64,000 bases of DNA, taken from NCBI GenBank assembly GCA_052390115.1, contig JBQTHE010000035.1:1-64000 (forward strand), read 5' to 3'. Origin of the DNA: GCA-003244245 sp052390115. GTDB taxonomy: Bacteria; Actinomycetota; Actinomycetes; Mycobacteriales; Pseudonocardiaceae. Both the position numbers and the translations under genes were made by a program. The notes under the pieces are model-generated. The model worked only from the letters and a program-made list of their open reading frames with translations, was not told the DNA's origin and made no database searches. Each line of letters begins with the position of its first letter. The stretch's first letter is position 1. Positions 39,949 to 48,113 of the stretch are shown one piece after another.

Positions 39949-42797
39949 ACGCCGATCCGTTCGGCACCGCAGCGCTGCGCGAGGGTGTGATCGCGGCCTG
40001 GCGCGGGTCCCCGACGCGGTTCCGGGAGGATGCCAACACCGAGTCCGACCTCGCTCTGCTTGGTTACGCAGACCGGTTGCTCGTCGAGCTGGCGCAGAAC
40101 GCCGCCGACGCCGCGCAGCGTGCGGGGGTTGCGGGGTATCTCCGAGTCACCGTCGAGGAGGGCGAGCTGCGGGCCGCGAACACCGGGGCGCCGCTGGACT
40201 CAGCCGGGGTGGCCGCGCTGGCCGCGCTGCGCGCCTCGGCCAAACGGGAGGGCAGCAGCGTCGGCCGGTTCGGGGTGGGCTTCGCGGCGGTCCTCGGAGT
40301 CACCGACGAACCGTGGGTGGTCTCCCGCTCCGGCGGGGTGGCGTTCTCCGCGCAGCGCACCGCCCAAGCCGTCGCCTGCGACCCGGCGCTGGGTGCTGAG
40401 CTGCGGCGCCGCGGTGGCCGGCCCCCGGTGCTGCGGCTGGTGTGGCCCGCCGAAGGCGACCCGCCACCGGGGTTCGACACCGAGGTCCGGTTGCCGTTGC
40501 GCCCCGGGATCGAGCCGGACTCGCTGCTCACGGCGTTCGCCGACGAGGCCGGTGATCTGCTGCTGGCGTTGCCGTGGCTGCGCCGCATCGACATCGGTGA
40601 TCGGGCCCTGCGCCGCGAGGGTGCGGACCCGGTGCTGGTACACGACGGTCCCGGGCTGCGCAGGTGGCGAGTGGTGCGCCGGGCTGGGCTGCTGCCCACG
40701 GCCGCGCTGGCCGGGCTCGGCGCCGAGGCCAGGCCGGAATGGAGCCTGTGCTGGGCACTGCCGGTTGACCCAGACGGTGTCCCGGTACCGCTGGCCGGTG
40801 AGGTGCTGCACGCACCCACCCCCACCGCAGAGCGGCTCACCCTGCCCGCCCGGCTGATCGGCACGGTGCCCGTCGACTCGTCGCGGCGGCATGTCCATCC
40901 CGGACCGGCCGCTGACCTGTTGTTGCACACCGCCGCGCAGGCGTACCCGGACCTGGCCGCTGCGCTGGCACCGGATCAGCGCACCGTGCTGGTGCCGGCA
41001 CCCGGATTCCCGGCCGGGGAGATCGACGCTGCGCTGCGCGACGGGGTGCTCGCCGCGCTGCGCCAGGCCCGGTGGCTACCCGACGCTTCCGGCGGGCAGG
41101 CCGTTCCGGCAGAGGCCCTGGTGCTGGACGTGCCGTTGCCGAAGCTGGCTGAACTGCTCGCCGACGTCACACCCAAGCTGCTCGACGCCGAGCTGGCCGC
41201 ACCCCGGCACGCCGCCGCGCTCGCCGCGCTCGGGGTGACCCGGTTGCGTCCGGCGGCCATCGCCGAGCTGTTGGCCGGGCTGGACCGGCCGCCGTCGTGG
41301 TGGCGGAGCTGTTACTCAGCGCTGGTGCCTCTGCTCGACGCCGATCCGGCGGCCCGCGAGGAGCTCGGCGCACTGCCGGTCCCGCTGGTCGACGGGCGCA
41401 CCGTCACCGGTCCACGTGGGGTGCTGCTGGGCGCCGGCGGTGATGTCTCCGGTGCGGTAACCGGTGCCGTGACCGGGCAACTGCGGCTGGCGCACCCCGA
41501 CGCCGTGCACCCACTGCTGGAGCGGCTCGGGGCCCGCCCGGTGGGGCCGGCGGAACTGCTGGACGCGCTGCGCCCCGCTGTCGAGCGCAGCGTCGATGAC
41601 GCCGAAGACGGTGTCGACGTCACCGGTCTCGCCCGGGCGGCGCTGTCGCTAGCCGGCCAGATGGCCGGGCGGCTGGCTGAACCGGCCGGCGCCCGGCCCT
41701 GGCTGGGCGCGTTGGCGCTGCCCGACGACACCGGGCAACCGCGCCGCGCCGACGAGCTGGTGCTGCCCGGTGGAGCGTTGCGAGGGTTGCTCGCCCCGGA
41801 CGCGCCGCTGGGCGTGCTGGACCCAGCCGTTGCCGCCGAACAACCCGCTGCGGCGCTGCGTGCGGTCGGGGTGCTGGATTCGTTCGCGGTGCTCGACGAT
41901 CCCCACCCGCAGCGGCCGGACCATGATTTGGACGGCGAGGAGCTGTGGTGGGACCAGGCCGGTGGTGACCCGCCCACGCCGCTGCTCGCCGTCCGGGACC
42001 TGGACCTGGTCGACGACGGATGCTGGCCGGCTGCGCTGCGCCGGATCGCCGCCAATCCCGCAGGTCTTGCCGCGTTGCGCCAGCCCGGCGGTTACACCAG
42101 CTGGTGGCTGGCCCGGCACGCCCGGCTGGGCGGTCATCCGCCGCCGCACTGGAGGCTTGCCGGGGCTGTCGCGCTGGAGGGCCTCTACGACGTGGTGCCG
42201 GTGTGCGACACCGGCGAGGCGTTGCTTGCCGCCGCCGGGGTGCGCACCGGGCTGAGCATCACCGAACCCGCCGACGCCGCCGACGTGCTGGCCCGGCTGG
42301 CCGACCCGGCCCGCGCGGTCACCCCCGCCACGGTGCACGCCGCGCATGCTGCGCTGGCCGGCGCCGACCTCGACCCGGCGGAGCTGGAGCCCCCGGCCCG
42401 GGTGCGGGCGGTGACCGGCGACGTGGTCGACGCCGAGGCGGCCATGGTGCTCGACGTGCCGTGGCTGGCCGCGGTGCTCCCGGTGGGACAGCTGGTGTCC
42501 GGTGGCGACCCGAACACCCTGGCCGACCTGCTGGACCTGCCGCTGGCCTCGGAGCGGGTGACGCCCGAGCTGCTCGACGCCGGTGCCGGGGCAACCGTGC
42601 GGTGGGCCGAGCTGGTGGAGGTGGTCGCGGTATGCGCCGCCGCCGGTCTCGCCGTCCCGGAAGGGGAGCTGCGGCTGCACGAGCAGCTGCGGGTGCGTCA
42701 CAGTGGTGCCGAGCATGCGGTGCCGTTCTGGGTTACCCCGGACGGAACGGTGCACGCCGCCGACCCCGTCCGGGCTGCCCTGTTCCTGCGCTCTTGA
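39945..42797 (+). CDS. Sacsin-type HSP90-like ATPase protein
   Basis: A protein of about 950 residues with an N-terminal GHKL/HSP90-like ATPase domain: LVELAQNAADAAQRAG is the N box with the Mg/ATP-binding Asn, and GRFGVGFAAVLGVTDEPWVV is the glycine-rich lid. The rest is Leu/Ala-rich, helical and unassigned. The conserved N-terminus DPFGTAALREGVIAAWRGSP begins upstream of the first GTG (39987). The best start is the CTG at 39945, which overlaps the DUF3027 stop (CTGA); a start at 39987 would cut off conserved residues. The constant pairing with DUF3027 suggests a shared role, perhaps chaperone-like. Confidence 0.88.
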   Translation: MNADPFGTAALREGVIAAWRGSPTRFREDANTESDLALLGYADRLLVELAQNAADAAQRAGVAGYLRVTVEEGELRAANTGAPLDSAGVAALAALRASAKREGSSVGRFGVGFAAVLGVTDEPWVVSRSGGVAFSAQRTAQAVACDPALGAELRRRGGRPPVLRLVWPAEGDPPPGFDTEVRLPLRPGIEPDSLLTAFADEAGDLLLALPWLRRIDIGDRALRREGADPVLVHDGPGLRRWRVVRRAGLLPTAALAGLGAEARPEWSLCWALPVDPDGVPVPLAGEVLHAPTPTAERLTLPARLIGTVPVDSSRRHVHPGPAADLLLHTAAQAYPDLAAALAPDQRTVLVPAPGFPAGEIDAALRDGVLAALRQARWLPDASGGQAVPAEALVLDVPLPKLAELLADVTPKLLDAELAAPRHAAALAALGVTRLRPAAIAELLAGLDRPPSWWRSCYSALVPLLDADPAAREELGALPVPLVDGRTVTGPRGVLLGAGGDVSGAVTGAVTGQLRLAHPDAVHPLLERLGARPVGPAELLDALRPAVERSVDDAEDGVDVTGLARAALSLAGQMAGRLAEPAGARPWLGALALPDDTGQPRRADELVLPGGALRGLLAPDAPLGVLDPAVAAEQPAAALRAVGVLDSFAVLDDPHPQRPDHDLDGEELWWDQAGGDPPTPLLAVRDLDLVDDGCWPAALRRIAANPAGLAALRQPGGYTSWWLARHARLGGHPPPHWRLAGAVALEGLYDVVPVCDTGEALLAAAGVRTGLSITEPADAADVLARLADPARAVTPATVHAAHAALAGADLDPAELEPPARVRAVTGDVVDAEAAMVLDVPWLAAVLPVGQLVSGGDPNTLADLLDLPLASERVTPELLDAGAGATVRWAELVEVVAVCAAAGLAVPEGELRLHEQLRVRHSGAEHAVPFWVTPDGTVHAADPVRAALFLRS

Positions 42798-43081
42798 GTC
42801 GCACTGTGCTGCGATACTCAACCTAGGAACCATCTCTGCTACAACTTTTGAAGTGTTGCGGCAGCGCCGGCCTCATCGCTAACGTGATACTCGGACTCGA
42901 ACCATACGTCCTGCGCCGTGACTTTCCTATGCACACTGCCGTGCTTGGGCTCATGGCGACCGTGCACGGTGGCGTGATCGTCTCATTACCAGCTGCCTGG
43001 CGGTGACCGGACTGACTGTTGGGCGGCCGAGTGAATGGTTCGTCCTGACGTAGGTAACTGGAGTTGACGGGGAAACCGGGC
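42798..43081. other. Boundary spacer between housekeeping block and biosynthetic cluster
   Basis: No gene is visible. Base composition is less GC-rich than the flanking ATPase gene. A weak ggag precedes the next gene. This is the likely left border of the polyketide cluster. Confidence 0.5.
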
Positions 43082-44080
43082 ATGATAAACACAATGGCGT
43101 CACTGGATTTTGCGCTCGACGCGGCACGGACAAACACATACGCGGACAACCCGGGTGCCTTCTTGGCTATCAACGACGGAAACTCGTACTTCACCGAGCC
43201 CGACCTACCTGGCGTCGTCGTCTACCGCACGGCGGGCAGCTTTCTGGTCCAGTTCGGTGGTCCGTTCGCATCAGTCGATTCCTACGTCGAGCTGTTGCGG
43301 GCGTTTCGCGGGTTCGCCCGTGGGCAGAACCGGAGGATTGTTGGCATCCAGCTACAACGTGTCGACGCGGAGATCTACGCACGTAACGATTTCACGGTTA
43401 ATCAGGTCGGTGCATCGTATGCGGTGGACCTGAACCGATTCTCGCTGCAGGGTACCCGGTTCATGCGGTTGCGCAACAAGATCGCGCGGGCGCACAAGGC
43501 CGGCCTTGTCGTGTGCGAGACCAGTCTCGACAAGTGGAATGACGCCATGCGCGCCCTGGACCAAGTGTGGCTGCGCAGCAAGGGCGAGCACGTCAAGCAG
43601 CTTGAGTTCCTGGTGGGCCAGTACGGCGATGAGATGCAGCAGCACCGGCGGCTGTTCGTCGGGATGATAGATGGCGACCTGGCCGGCTACATCTCGTACG
43701 CGCCGGTGTACGGCACCCGGCCCGGCTGGATGCACGATCTGAGCCGGCGCATCCCCGGCAAACTGCCGGGAATCATGGAGGCTATCAACAAGGCGGCCAT
43801 CGTGACTTTCGTCGGCGAGGGCGTCGACTGGCTGCACTTCGGTTTCACGCCGTTCACCGGCCTCGACGACGCTTTGGAAATACCTGGACACAGCCGAGGA
43901 TTCAACAAGCTTATGCACCTGCTGTGGCAGCACGGCGAGGCCGTCTACCCGGCCCGGACCCAGCTGGCCTACAAAGAGAAGTGGGCGCAGCACGTGGTAC
44001 TTCCTGAGTACATCGCCTTCGACGGGCCCGCAGACATCGCAGGGTTCGTGCACGTTTTTCGGGCGGCAGGCGCTCTGTGA
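43082..44080 (+). CDS. DUF2156-type GNAT acyl/aminoacyltransferase
   Basis: A 332-residue protein of the DUF2156 (lysylphosphatidylglycerol synthetase C-terminal-like) family without the membrane domain. Recognisable segments are NPGAFLAINDGNSYFTEPDL, LVQFGGPFASVDSYVELLRA, QRVDAEIYARNDFTVNQVGA, KIARAHKAGLVVCE, PGIMEAINKAAIVTFVGEGV and the tail FNKLMHLLWQHGEAVYPARTQ, which fit a GNAT-like transferase using an aminoacyl-tRNA or acyl donor. As first gene of the cluster it may modify the product or a lipid. The start is set at the ATG 43082; a TTG at 43064 is less likely. Confidence 0.8.
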   Translation: MINTMASLDFALDAARTNTYADNPGAFLAINDGNSYFTEPDLPGVVVYRTAGSFLVQFGGPFASVDSYVELLRAFRGFARGQNRRIVGIQLQRVDAEIYARNDFTVNQVGASYAVDLNRFSLQGTRFMRLRNKIARAHKAGLVVCETSLDKWNDAMRALDQVWLRSKGEHVKQLEFLVGQYGDEMQQHRRLFVGMIDGDLAGYISYAPVYGTRPGWMHDLSRRIPGKLPGIMEAINKAAIVTFVGEGVDWLHFGFTPFTGLDDALEIPGHSRGFNKLMHLLWQHGEAVYPARTQLAYKEKWAQHVVLPEYIAFDGPADIAGFVHVFRAAGAL

Positions 44081-44139
44081 GCCACGCCGCCCGTCCCACG
44101 AATCGCCCGCTCAATCGAAGAAGGAAGGTGGGGTAGCCC

Positions 44140-44349
44140 ATGCCCATGGACGTCGAGCACGACACGACCGGCAGCGGCCGCGAGCACGTCGACCAGCCGC
44201 GAGACCAGGCAGGGCACCACATGCTGGAGATGTTCGCGGCCGTCTGCGCCGCACCGGATGATCCGGGGGTGGCCGACCGCGCCAACGAGGCATTGCGTGC
44301 GCTGGAGGCCCCTCCACCAGCGACGTCTGCCCACGGATCCTTGACGTAA
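44140..44349 (+). CDS. Small hypothetical protein
   Basis: A 69-residue product, acidic and His-rich near the N-terminus (MPMDVEHDTTGSGREHVDQP), with a helical core (HHMLEMFAAVCAAPDDPGVA, then RANEALRALE). I do not recognise it. It lies between the DUF2156 gene and maoC, in the same direction, preceded by gaaggaaggtgg. It could be a small accessory or carrier-like protein, but there is no Ser-containing ACP motif. Confidence 0.5.
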   Translation: MPMDVEHDTTGSGREHVDQPRDQAGHHMLEMFAAVCAAPDDPGVADRANEALRALEAPPPATSAHGSLT

Positions 44350-44357
44350 CGAGGAAC

Positions 44358-44444
44358 ATGCTTATGCAAGGCAAACGCCTGCTCGCCACCGGCGTCCTCA
44401 ACGAGAAGCCGATCGCCTACACCGCTGCGGGGCTCGCCCGATGA
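44358..44444 (+). pseudogene. 28-codon remnant resembling the FabI N-terminus
   Basis: The ATG at 44358, with gagg just upstream, encodes MLMQGKRLLATGVLNEKPIA then YTAAGLAR and stop. This matches the first beta-alpha unit of the Rossmann fold of enoyl-ACP reductase FabI (xGKRxLVTGVxxxxSIA). The stop TGA overlaps the maoC ATG (ATGA). It cannot be an active reductase. It is either a deletion remnant, retained because it couples translation into maoC, or a chance resemblance. Confidence 0.55.
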
Positions 44445-44899
44445 GACAGTTCGCGGGGCTGGTCGAGCTCGGCGAGGCCGTGGGTCAGAGCCTCGGTACC
44501 AGCGACTGGCACGGGATCACCCAGGAGATGGTGGACCGGTTCGCCGAGAACACCGGTGACCGTCAGTGGATTCACGTCGATCTGGACCGTTGCGCGGCCG
44601 GGCCGTTCGGCGCTCCGGTGGCCCACGGGTACCTCACATTGGCAATGGTCCCTGGCCTGATGGCCGAGGTGTTCCGTGTCGACGGTGTTGGTCTGGTACT
44701 GAATAAGGAGTTGCGCAAACTACGATTTTTCTCCCCAGTGCGGGTGGGCGACCGGGTAAGAACCAGCGTGGACCTGATCTCGGCCCGGCCGCGCCCGCGC
44801 GACTACTGGGAAGCGAGCTTCCGAGTCACCGCGGAGATCGAAAATAATGAAGCCCCCGCATTCAGGGCCGAAACTGTGTTCCTCTACCAGCAGAGCTAG
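44441..44899 (+). CDS. MaoC-type (R)-hydratase/dehydratase
   Basis: A 152-residue hotdog-fold dehydratase of the MaoC/NodN type. The hydratase motif appears as EMVDRFAENTGDRQWIHVDL with the catalytic Asp/His pair (D in TGD, H in IHVD), followed by AAGPFGAPVAHGYLTLAMVP. It hydrates or dehydrates (R)-3-hydroxyacyl thioesters. In this cluster it could supply the dehydration that the altered DH domain of the PKS may be unable to perform. The start overlaps the FabI-like remnant. Confidence 0.9.
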   Translation: MRQFAGLVELGEAVGQSLGTSDWHGITQEMVDRFAENTGDRQWIHVDLDRCAAGPFGAPVAHGYLTLAMVPGLMAEVFRVDGVGLVLNKELRKLRFFSPVRVGDRVRTSVDLISARPRPRDYWEASFRVTAEIENNEAPAFRAETVFLYQQS

Positions 44900-44909
44900 T
44901 GAGTCGACG

Positions 44910-45779
44910 ATGAGCCCAGAACAGGTACCTGACTCGACCACTATCCGGCCGGGGGACGCCGACTCAACGACAGACCGAGGTAACCAGGAGAGAATCAGGT
45001 TCCTGTACCTCGGCGCGTTGGAGTGCTGGCTCGGTCGCCGGCCGGTGGAGATACGCGGCACCATCCAACGAACATTGCTGGCCGCGCTGCTTGCCGCCGG
45101 TTCCAAGCCGGTCTCGGTGGACGCGCTCGTTGAGGAGCTGTGGGGGGATAACCCACCGGCCAGGGCGGAGAATGCATTGCAGGCCCACGTCAGCCGGTTG
45201 CGGAGAAAACTCCGCTGCGCCGGCGGCAATACCTCGGTCAGCTTGTCAAGCTTGCCATCAGGATACCGGCTGATGGTGTCCGAGGAGGACGTGGACGCGA
45301 CCGCGTTCATGCGCGAACTCAACGACGGGCGTGGCCGGCCGAACACCGACGCCACCACGACCATCGCCAAGCTGCGTTCGGCGGTGGCGTTGTGGCGTGG
45401 TCCGGTGTTCGGCGGGCCACTTGGCGGTCCGATCTGCCAGGCCGCCGCCGCCAGGTACGAGGCCGCCCGGTCGGTCGCCGTTGAGCTGCTGTTCGACCTC
45501 GAGCTGGGGTGCGGCCGCCACACCGAGGTCATTCCGGAACTGAGTGAGTTGGTCGAGTCACCGTCGTTGAACGAACGGTTCTGCGAGCAGCTGATGGTCG
45601 CGCTGTACCGGTCCGGCCGGCAGACCGAGGCGCTGGAGGTGTACCGGCGGATGCGGATACGGCTCGACGCCGATCTCGGTGTCGAGCCCTCACCCACTCT
45701 GCGCAAGTACGAACGGGCGGTCCTGGTACATGATCCAGCGTTATGCACCGGCGCCAACTATGCCGTGTTGCGCGACTGA
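44910..45779 (+). CDS. SARP-family transcriptional regulator
   Basis: A 289-residue Streptomyces antibiotic regulatory protein-type activator. The winged-helix (OmpR/PhoB-like) domain at about 30-125 includes TIQRTLLAALLAAGSKPVSV, ALVEELWGDNPPARAENALQ and AHVSRLRRKLR. The bacterial transcriptional activation domain (about 130-280) includes ALWRGPVFGG, RQTEALEVYRRMRIRLDADL and GVEPSPTLRKYERAVL. There are no ATPase or TPR extensions. It is the likely pathway-specific activator of the polyketide cluster. The ATG at 44910 lies 10 nt after maoC. Confidence 0.94.
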   Translation: MSPEQVPDSTTIRPGDADSTTDRGNQERIRFLYLGALECWLGRRPVEIRGTIQRTLLAALLAAGSKPVSVDALVEELWGDNPPARAENALQAHVSRLRRKLRCAGGNTSVSLSSLPSGYRLMVSEEDVDATAFMRELNDGRGRPNTDATTTIAKLRSAVALWRGPVFGGPLGGPICQAAAARYEAARSVAVELLFDLELGCGRHTEVIPELSELVESPSLNERFCEQLMVALYRSGRQTEALEVYRRMRIRLDADLGVEPSPTLRKYERAVLVHDPALCTGANYAVLRD

Positions 45780-45785
45780 GTGTCA

Positions 45786-45813
45786 CTGCGGTAGTACGTC
45801 GCGTCTACCGTAG
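45786..45813. terminator. Possible hairpin between convergent SARP and thioesterase genes
   Basis: ctgcggtag (45786-45794) and ctaccgtag (45805-45813) pair with one mismatch around a 10-nt loop, just after the SARP stop and touching the stop of the minus-strand gene. It is a modest stem, so only a weak call. Confidence 0.4.
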
Positions 45814-46212
45814 CACCGCCTGTGACTGAGTGACCTGCGCGACCCGGCGGCGACCGCCGTCCGGGTCAACGCGGTACAGGTCGGTCTGCACCACGATCAC
45901 GGTGCGTCCGCTGTGAAGCGGGTGGGCTACGGCGACCACCACGCCCTCTCGGACGGCCGCGAAGAAGTTCGTCTTCAGCTCGATCGTCGAAGTCGCCGTG
46001 CCCGGTGGCAGGTTGAGGTAGGCACACATGCCAGCCACCGAATCGGCGAGACTGACCAGGGCACCGCCGTGCAGCACACCGGCCGCGGTGCACAGTTCGG
46101 CCGACCAGGGCAGCCGGCCGACCACCTCTGCCGGGGTGGCCGTGTCGATCTCGATGCCGAGTGTGCGGGCGAGCGGCATCATGTCTAGCAGGGTCTGCGC
46201 GTCAGCCGCCAC
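45805..46212 (-). CDS. PaaI-type hotdog thioesterase
   Basis: A 135-residue hotdog thioesterase. The signature AELCTAAGVLHGGALVSLAD (HGG motif with catalytic Asp) is followed by STIELKTNFFAAVREGVVVA. The GTG at 46212 has ggagg 5 nt upstream and avoids overlap with the thioesterase gene ahead, so it is preferred over 46251. It probably hydrolyses acyl-CoA or acyl-ACP and may clear mis-primed intermediates or act in product release. It is the last gene of the minus-strand PKS operon. Confidence 0.88.
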   Translation of the reverse strand: MAADAQTLLDMMPLARTLGIEIDTATPAEVVGRLPWSAELCTAAGVLHGGALVSLADSVAGMCAYLNLPPGTATSTIELKTNFFAAVREGVVVAVAHPLHSGRTVIVVQTDLYRVDPDGGRRRVAQVTQSQAVLR

Positions 46213-46237
46213 ATTCGCCTCCGGATGGTGAACGGGT

Positions 46238-47059
46238 TCACAGCGCACCACGGACCGACCAGGTCAGCGCTTTGTTCTCGGCCAGCAGCCGGTGCAGATG
46301 CCTGCAGAAGTCCGAGGTGACGGCGAGGGCGTGGCTGTCGATGAAGAAGTGGCCGCCAGGGTACTCGCTATGACCTAAGTACCGTGGGCTGCGGGAGACC
46401 CAGGCCGTCATTGCGTCCGGTTCCTCCATCAGCGGGTCGGACTTGCCGCCATAGGACACCAACGTGCAGGACACCGGGGTGCCGTCGTCGCGGTACTGAG
46501 CGGCCACCGACAGATCGGCCCGCAGCGCCGGGATGACCATCGCGAGCATCTCCGGATTGTCATAGATGGCCGCCGGGAACGAGCCGAGTTTCTTGATCCA
46601 CCCCACCATCTCGGACTCGGGCATCTTGACCTGCTCCTCGGTGGGTGCGAAGAAGCCCTTCGGCGCCCAGCCGGACATCCCGATCAGGACTGGACCGTTG
46701 ATCCCGTCCTCGTCCATCCGAACCGTGAGCCGGTAGGCCAACTGCGCACCGAGACAGTGTCCGAAGAATGCAAAAGGGCGATCGTCCAGTTCATCGAGCA
46801 CGGCGTGATACAACGCGTCCAGCAACGGGTCCCAGTCCGCATAGGTCATTTCCTCGCGGCGGTGGTGCCGACCGGGCAGCGTGACGGCCTGCGGGGCGAT
46901 GTCCGCCGGCATCAGGTCGCTCCACTCCCGGTAGATAATCGCCCCGCTGCCGGCGTGCGGAAACAGGAACAGCCGGGCCTCCGCAGTTGGGGAGGGCTCG
47001 ATGGGCTCGAACCAATGGCAGGCTGGAACAGTCATCCCGGTGGCAGTGTTACTGATCAC
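46238..47059 (-). CDS. Type II thioesterase with Cys at the nucleophile position
   Basis: A 273-residue alpha/beta hydrolase of the type II thioesterase family found beside PKS/NRPS genes. LFLFPHAGSGAIIYREWSDL and LPGRHHRREEMTYADWDPLL are typical. The nucleophile elbow reads FFGHCLGAQLAYRL, with Cys102 in place of the usual Ser of GHSxGA. The catalytic His is in YPGGHFFIDSH; the acid is probably in GGKSDPLMEEPD. A Cys nucleophile may slow hydrolysis and favour acyl transfer. The GTG at 47059 follows aaggag. It removes stalled acyl groups from the ACPs or takes part in release. Confidence 0.92.
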   Translation of the reverse strand: MISNTATGMTVPACHWFEPIEPSPTAEARLFLFPHAGSGAIIYREWSDLMPADIAPQAVTLPGRHHRREEMTYADWDPLLDALYHAVLDELDDRPFAFFGHCLGAQLAYRLTVRMDEDGINGPVLIGMSGWAPKGFFAPTEEQVKMPESEMVGWIKKLGSFPAAIYDNPEMLAMVIPALRADLSVAAQYRDDGTPVSCTLVSYGGKSDPLMEEPDAMTAWVSRSPRYLGHSEYPGGHFFIDSHALAVTSDFCRHLHRLLAENKALTWSVRGAL

Positions 47060-47102
47060 GTCACGATCTCCTTCGACAGGTGAGCCCTGTGGTTGTGGTA
47101 CG

Positions 47103-48086
47103 TCAGCTGAGTGCACGCAGCGCCGGTAGCACAAACTCGGCGATGTCCTTCAACTGCGGCTCGGGGTTCAGCGAGCCGATCCGGATGACGATGTGCCGGA
47201 CGCCGGCACGCACGTAGTCGGCCAGCCATTCGGCGGAGTGTTCGGCAGTACCCCACCAGTACGCCTGGATCGCCGACATCATGTCCAGCGAACGACCGTA
47301 GTAGTGCTGAATGTAGTGCTCCAGCTCGGCTCGGGCCGCGGCCTGGTCCTGGTTCACGGTGATCGTCGCGTACAGTCCGGCGGTCACCGCGTCGGCCGGC
47401 CGGCCGGCCTCCTGGGCGTTGGCCAGGATCTGCTGCCACGCCTGCCGATAAGCCGAGGCGGAGGGCAGGAAGGGCAGCCAGCCGTCGTAGTGCCTGGCCA
47501 CTCGGCGCAACACCTGCGGTGTGTCGCTACCAGCCAACCACAGCGGCGGGCCCCCGGGCCGCAGCGGCCGAGGCAGCCGGTCCAGACCATCTGCCGTGCA
47601 GTACCGGCCGGTGAAGTCGGTCGGGGACCCGGGCTCGCCGCTATCCCAGGCCCGTCGCCACAGCGCGACGATCTCGTCTAACCGCCCGGCGCGACCGCGG
47701 AAGGACACGCCCACCGCCGCGAACTCCTCCTCGGTCTCCGGGATCGGGAAGCCGGAACCGAGGCCGAGCACCAGGCGCATACCTGCCACGTGATCGAGAC
47801 TGGCGATCATGTTGGCGCCGATCAGCGGGTGCCGCAGGGCAGGGGTCAGCGCCGCGGTGCCCAGGGTGATTCGATTGGTCACCGCGCCGGCCGCGGCGAG
47901 CACGACTATGGGGTCGAGGCGTGGCCGGGCTACCAGGGAGTCGCCGGTCCACAGCGAGTCGAAACCGAGCAGTTCGGCCTGTCGGGCGAAGTCGAGCAAC
48001 GGCGAGGCCGCATGGGTTCCGATGATGGCCTGCTCCCTGGTCGGTAGCAGGACACCGATGCGTGGCGGTTCCTTGGGGGTGACCAC
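47103..48086 (-). CDS. LLM-class flavin/F420-dependent oxidoreductase
   Basis: A 327-residue TIM-barrel luciferase-like monooxygenase (RIGVLLPTREQAII; LLGFDSLWTGDSLVARPRLD; GTAALTPALRHPLIGANMIA; GLGSGFPIPETEEEFAAVGV; LWLAGSDTPQVLRRVARHYD; GWLPFLPS). It could use F420 as reductase or FMNH2 as monooxygenase. LLM proteins in polyketide clusters often hydroxylate chains or insert oxygen on carrier-bound substrates. The GTG at 48086 lies 8 nt after ggagg; a GTG at 48101 is the alternative. It lies between the ligase and thioesterase genes. Confidence 0.92.
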   Translation of the reverse strand: MVTPKEPPRIGVLLPTREQAIIGTHAASPLLDFARQAELLGFDSLWTGDSLVARPRLDPIVVLAAAGAVTNRITLGTAALTPALRHPLIGANMIASLDHVAGMRLVLGLGSGFPIPETEEEFAAVGVSFRGRAGRLDEIVALWRRAWDSGEPGSPTDFTGRYCTADGLDRLPRPLRPGGPPLWLAGSDTPQVLRRVARHYDGWLPFLPSASAYRQAWQQILANAQEAGRPADAVTAGLYATITVNQDQAAARAELEHYIQHYYGRSLDMMSAIQAYWWGTAEHSAEWLADYVRAGVRHIVIRIGSLNPEPQLKDIAEFVLPALRALS

Positions 48087-48113
48087 GGTTGGTTCCTCCA
48101 CGGTCTGGTCGAA

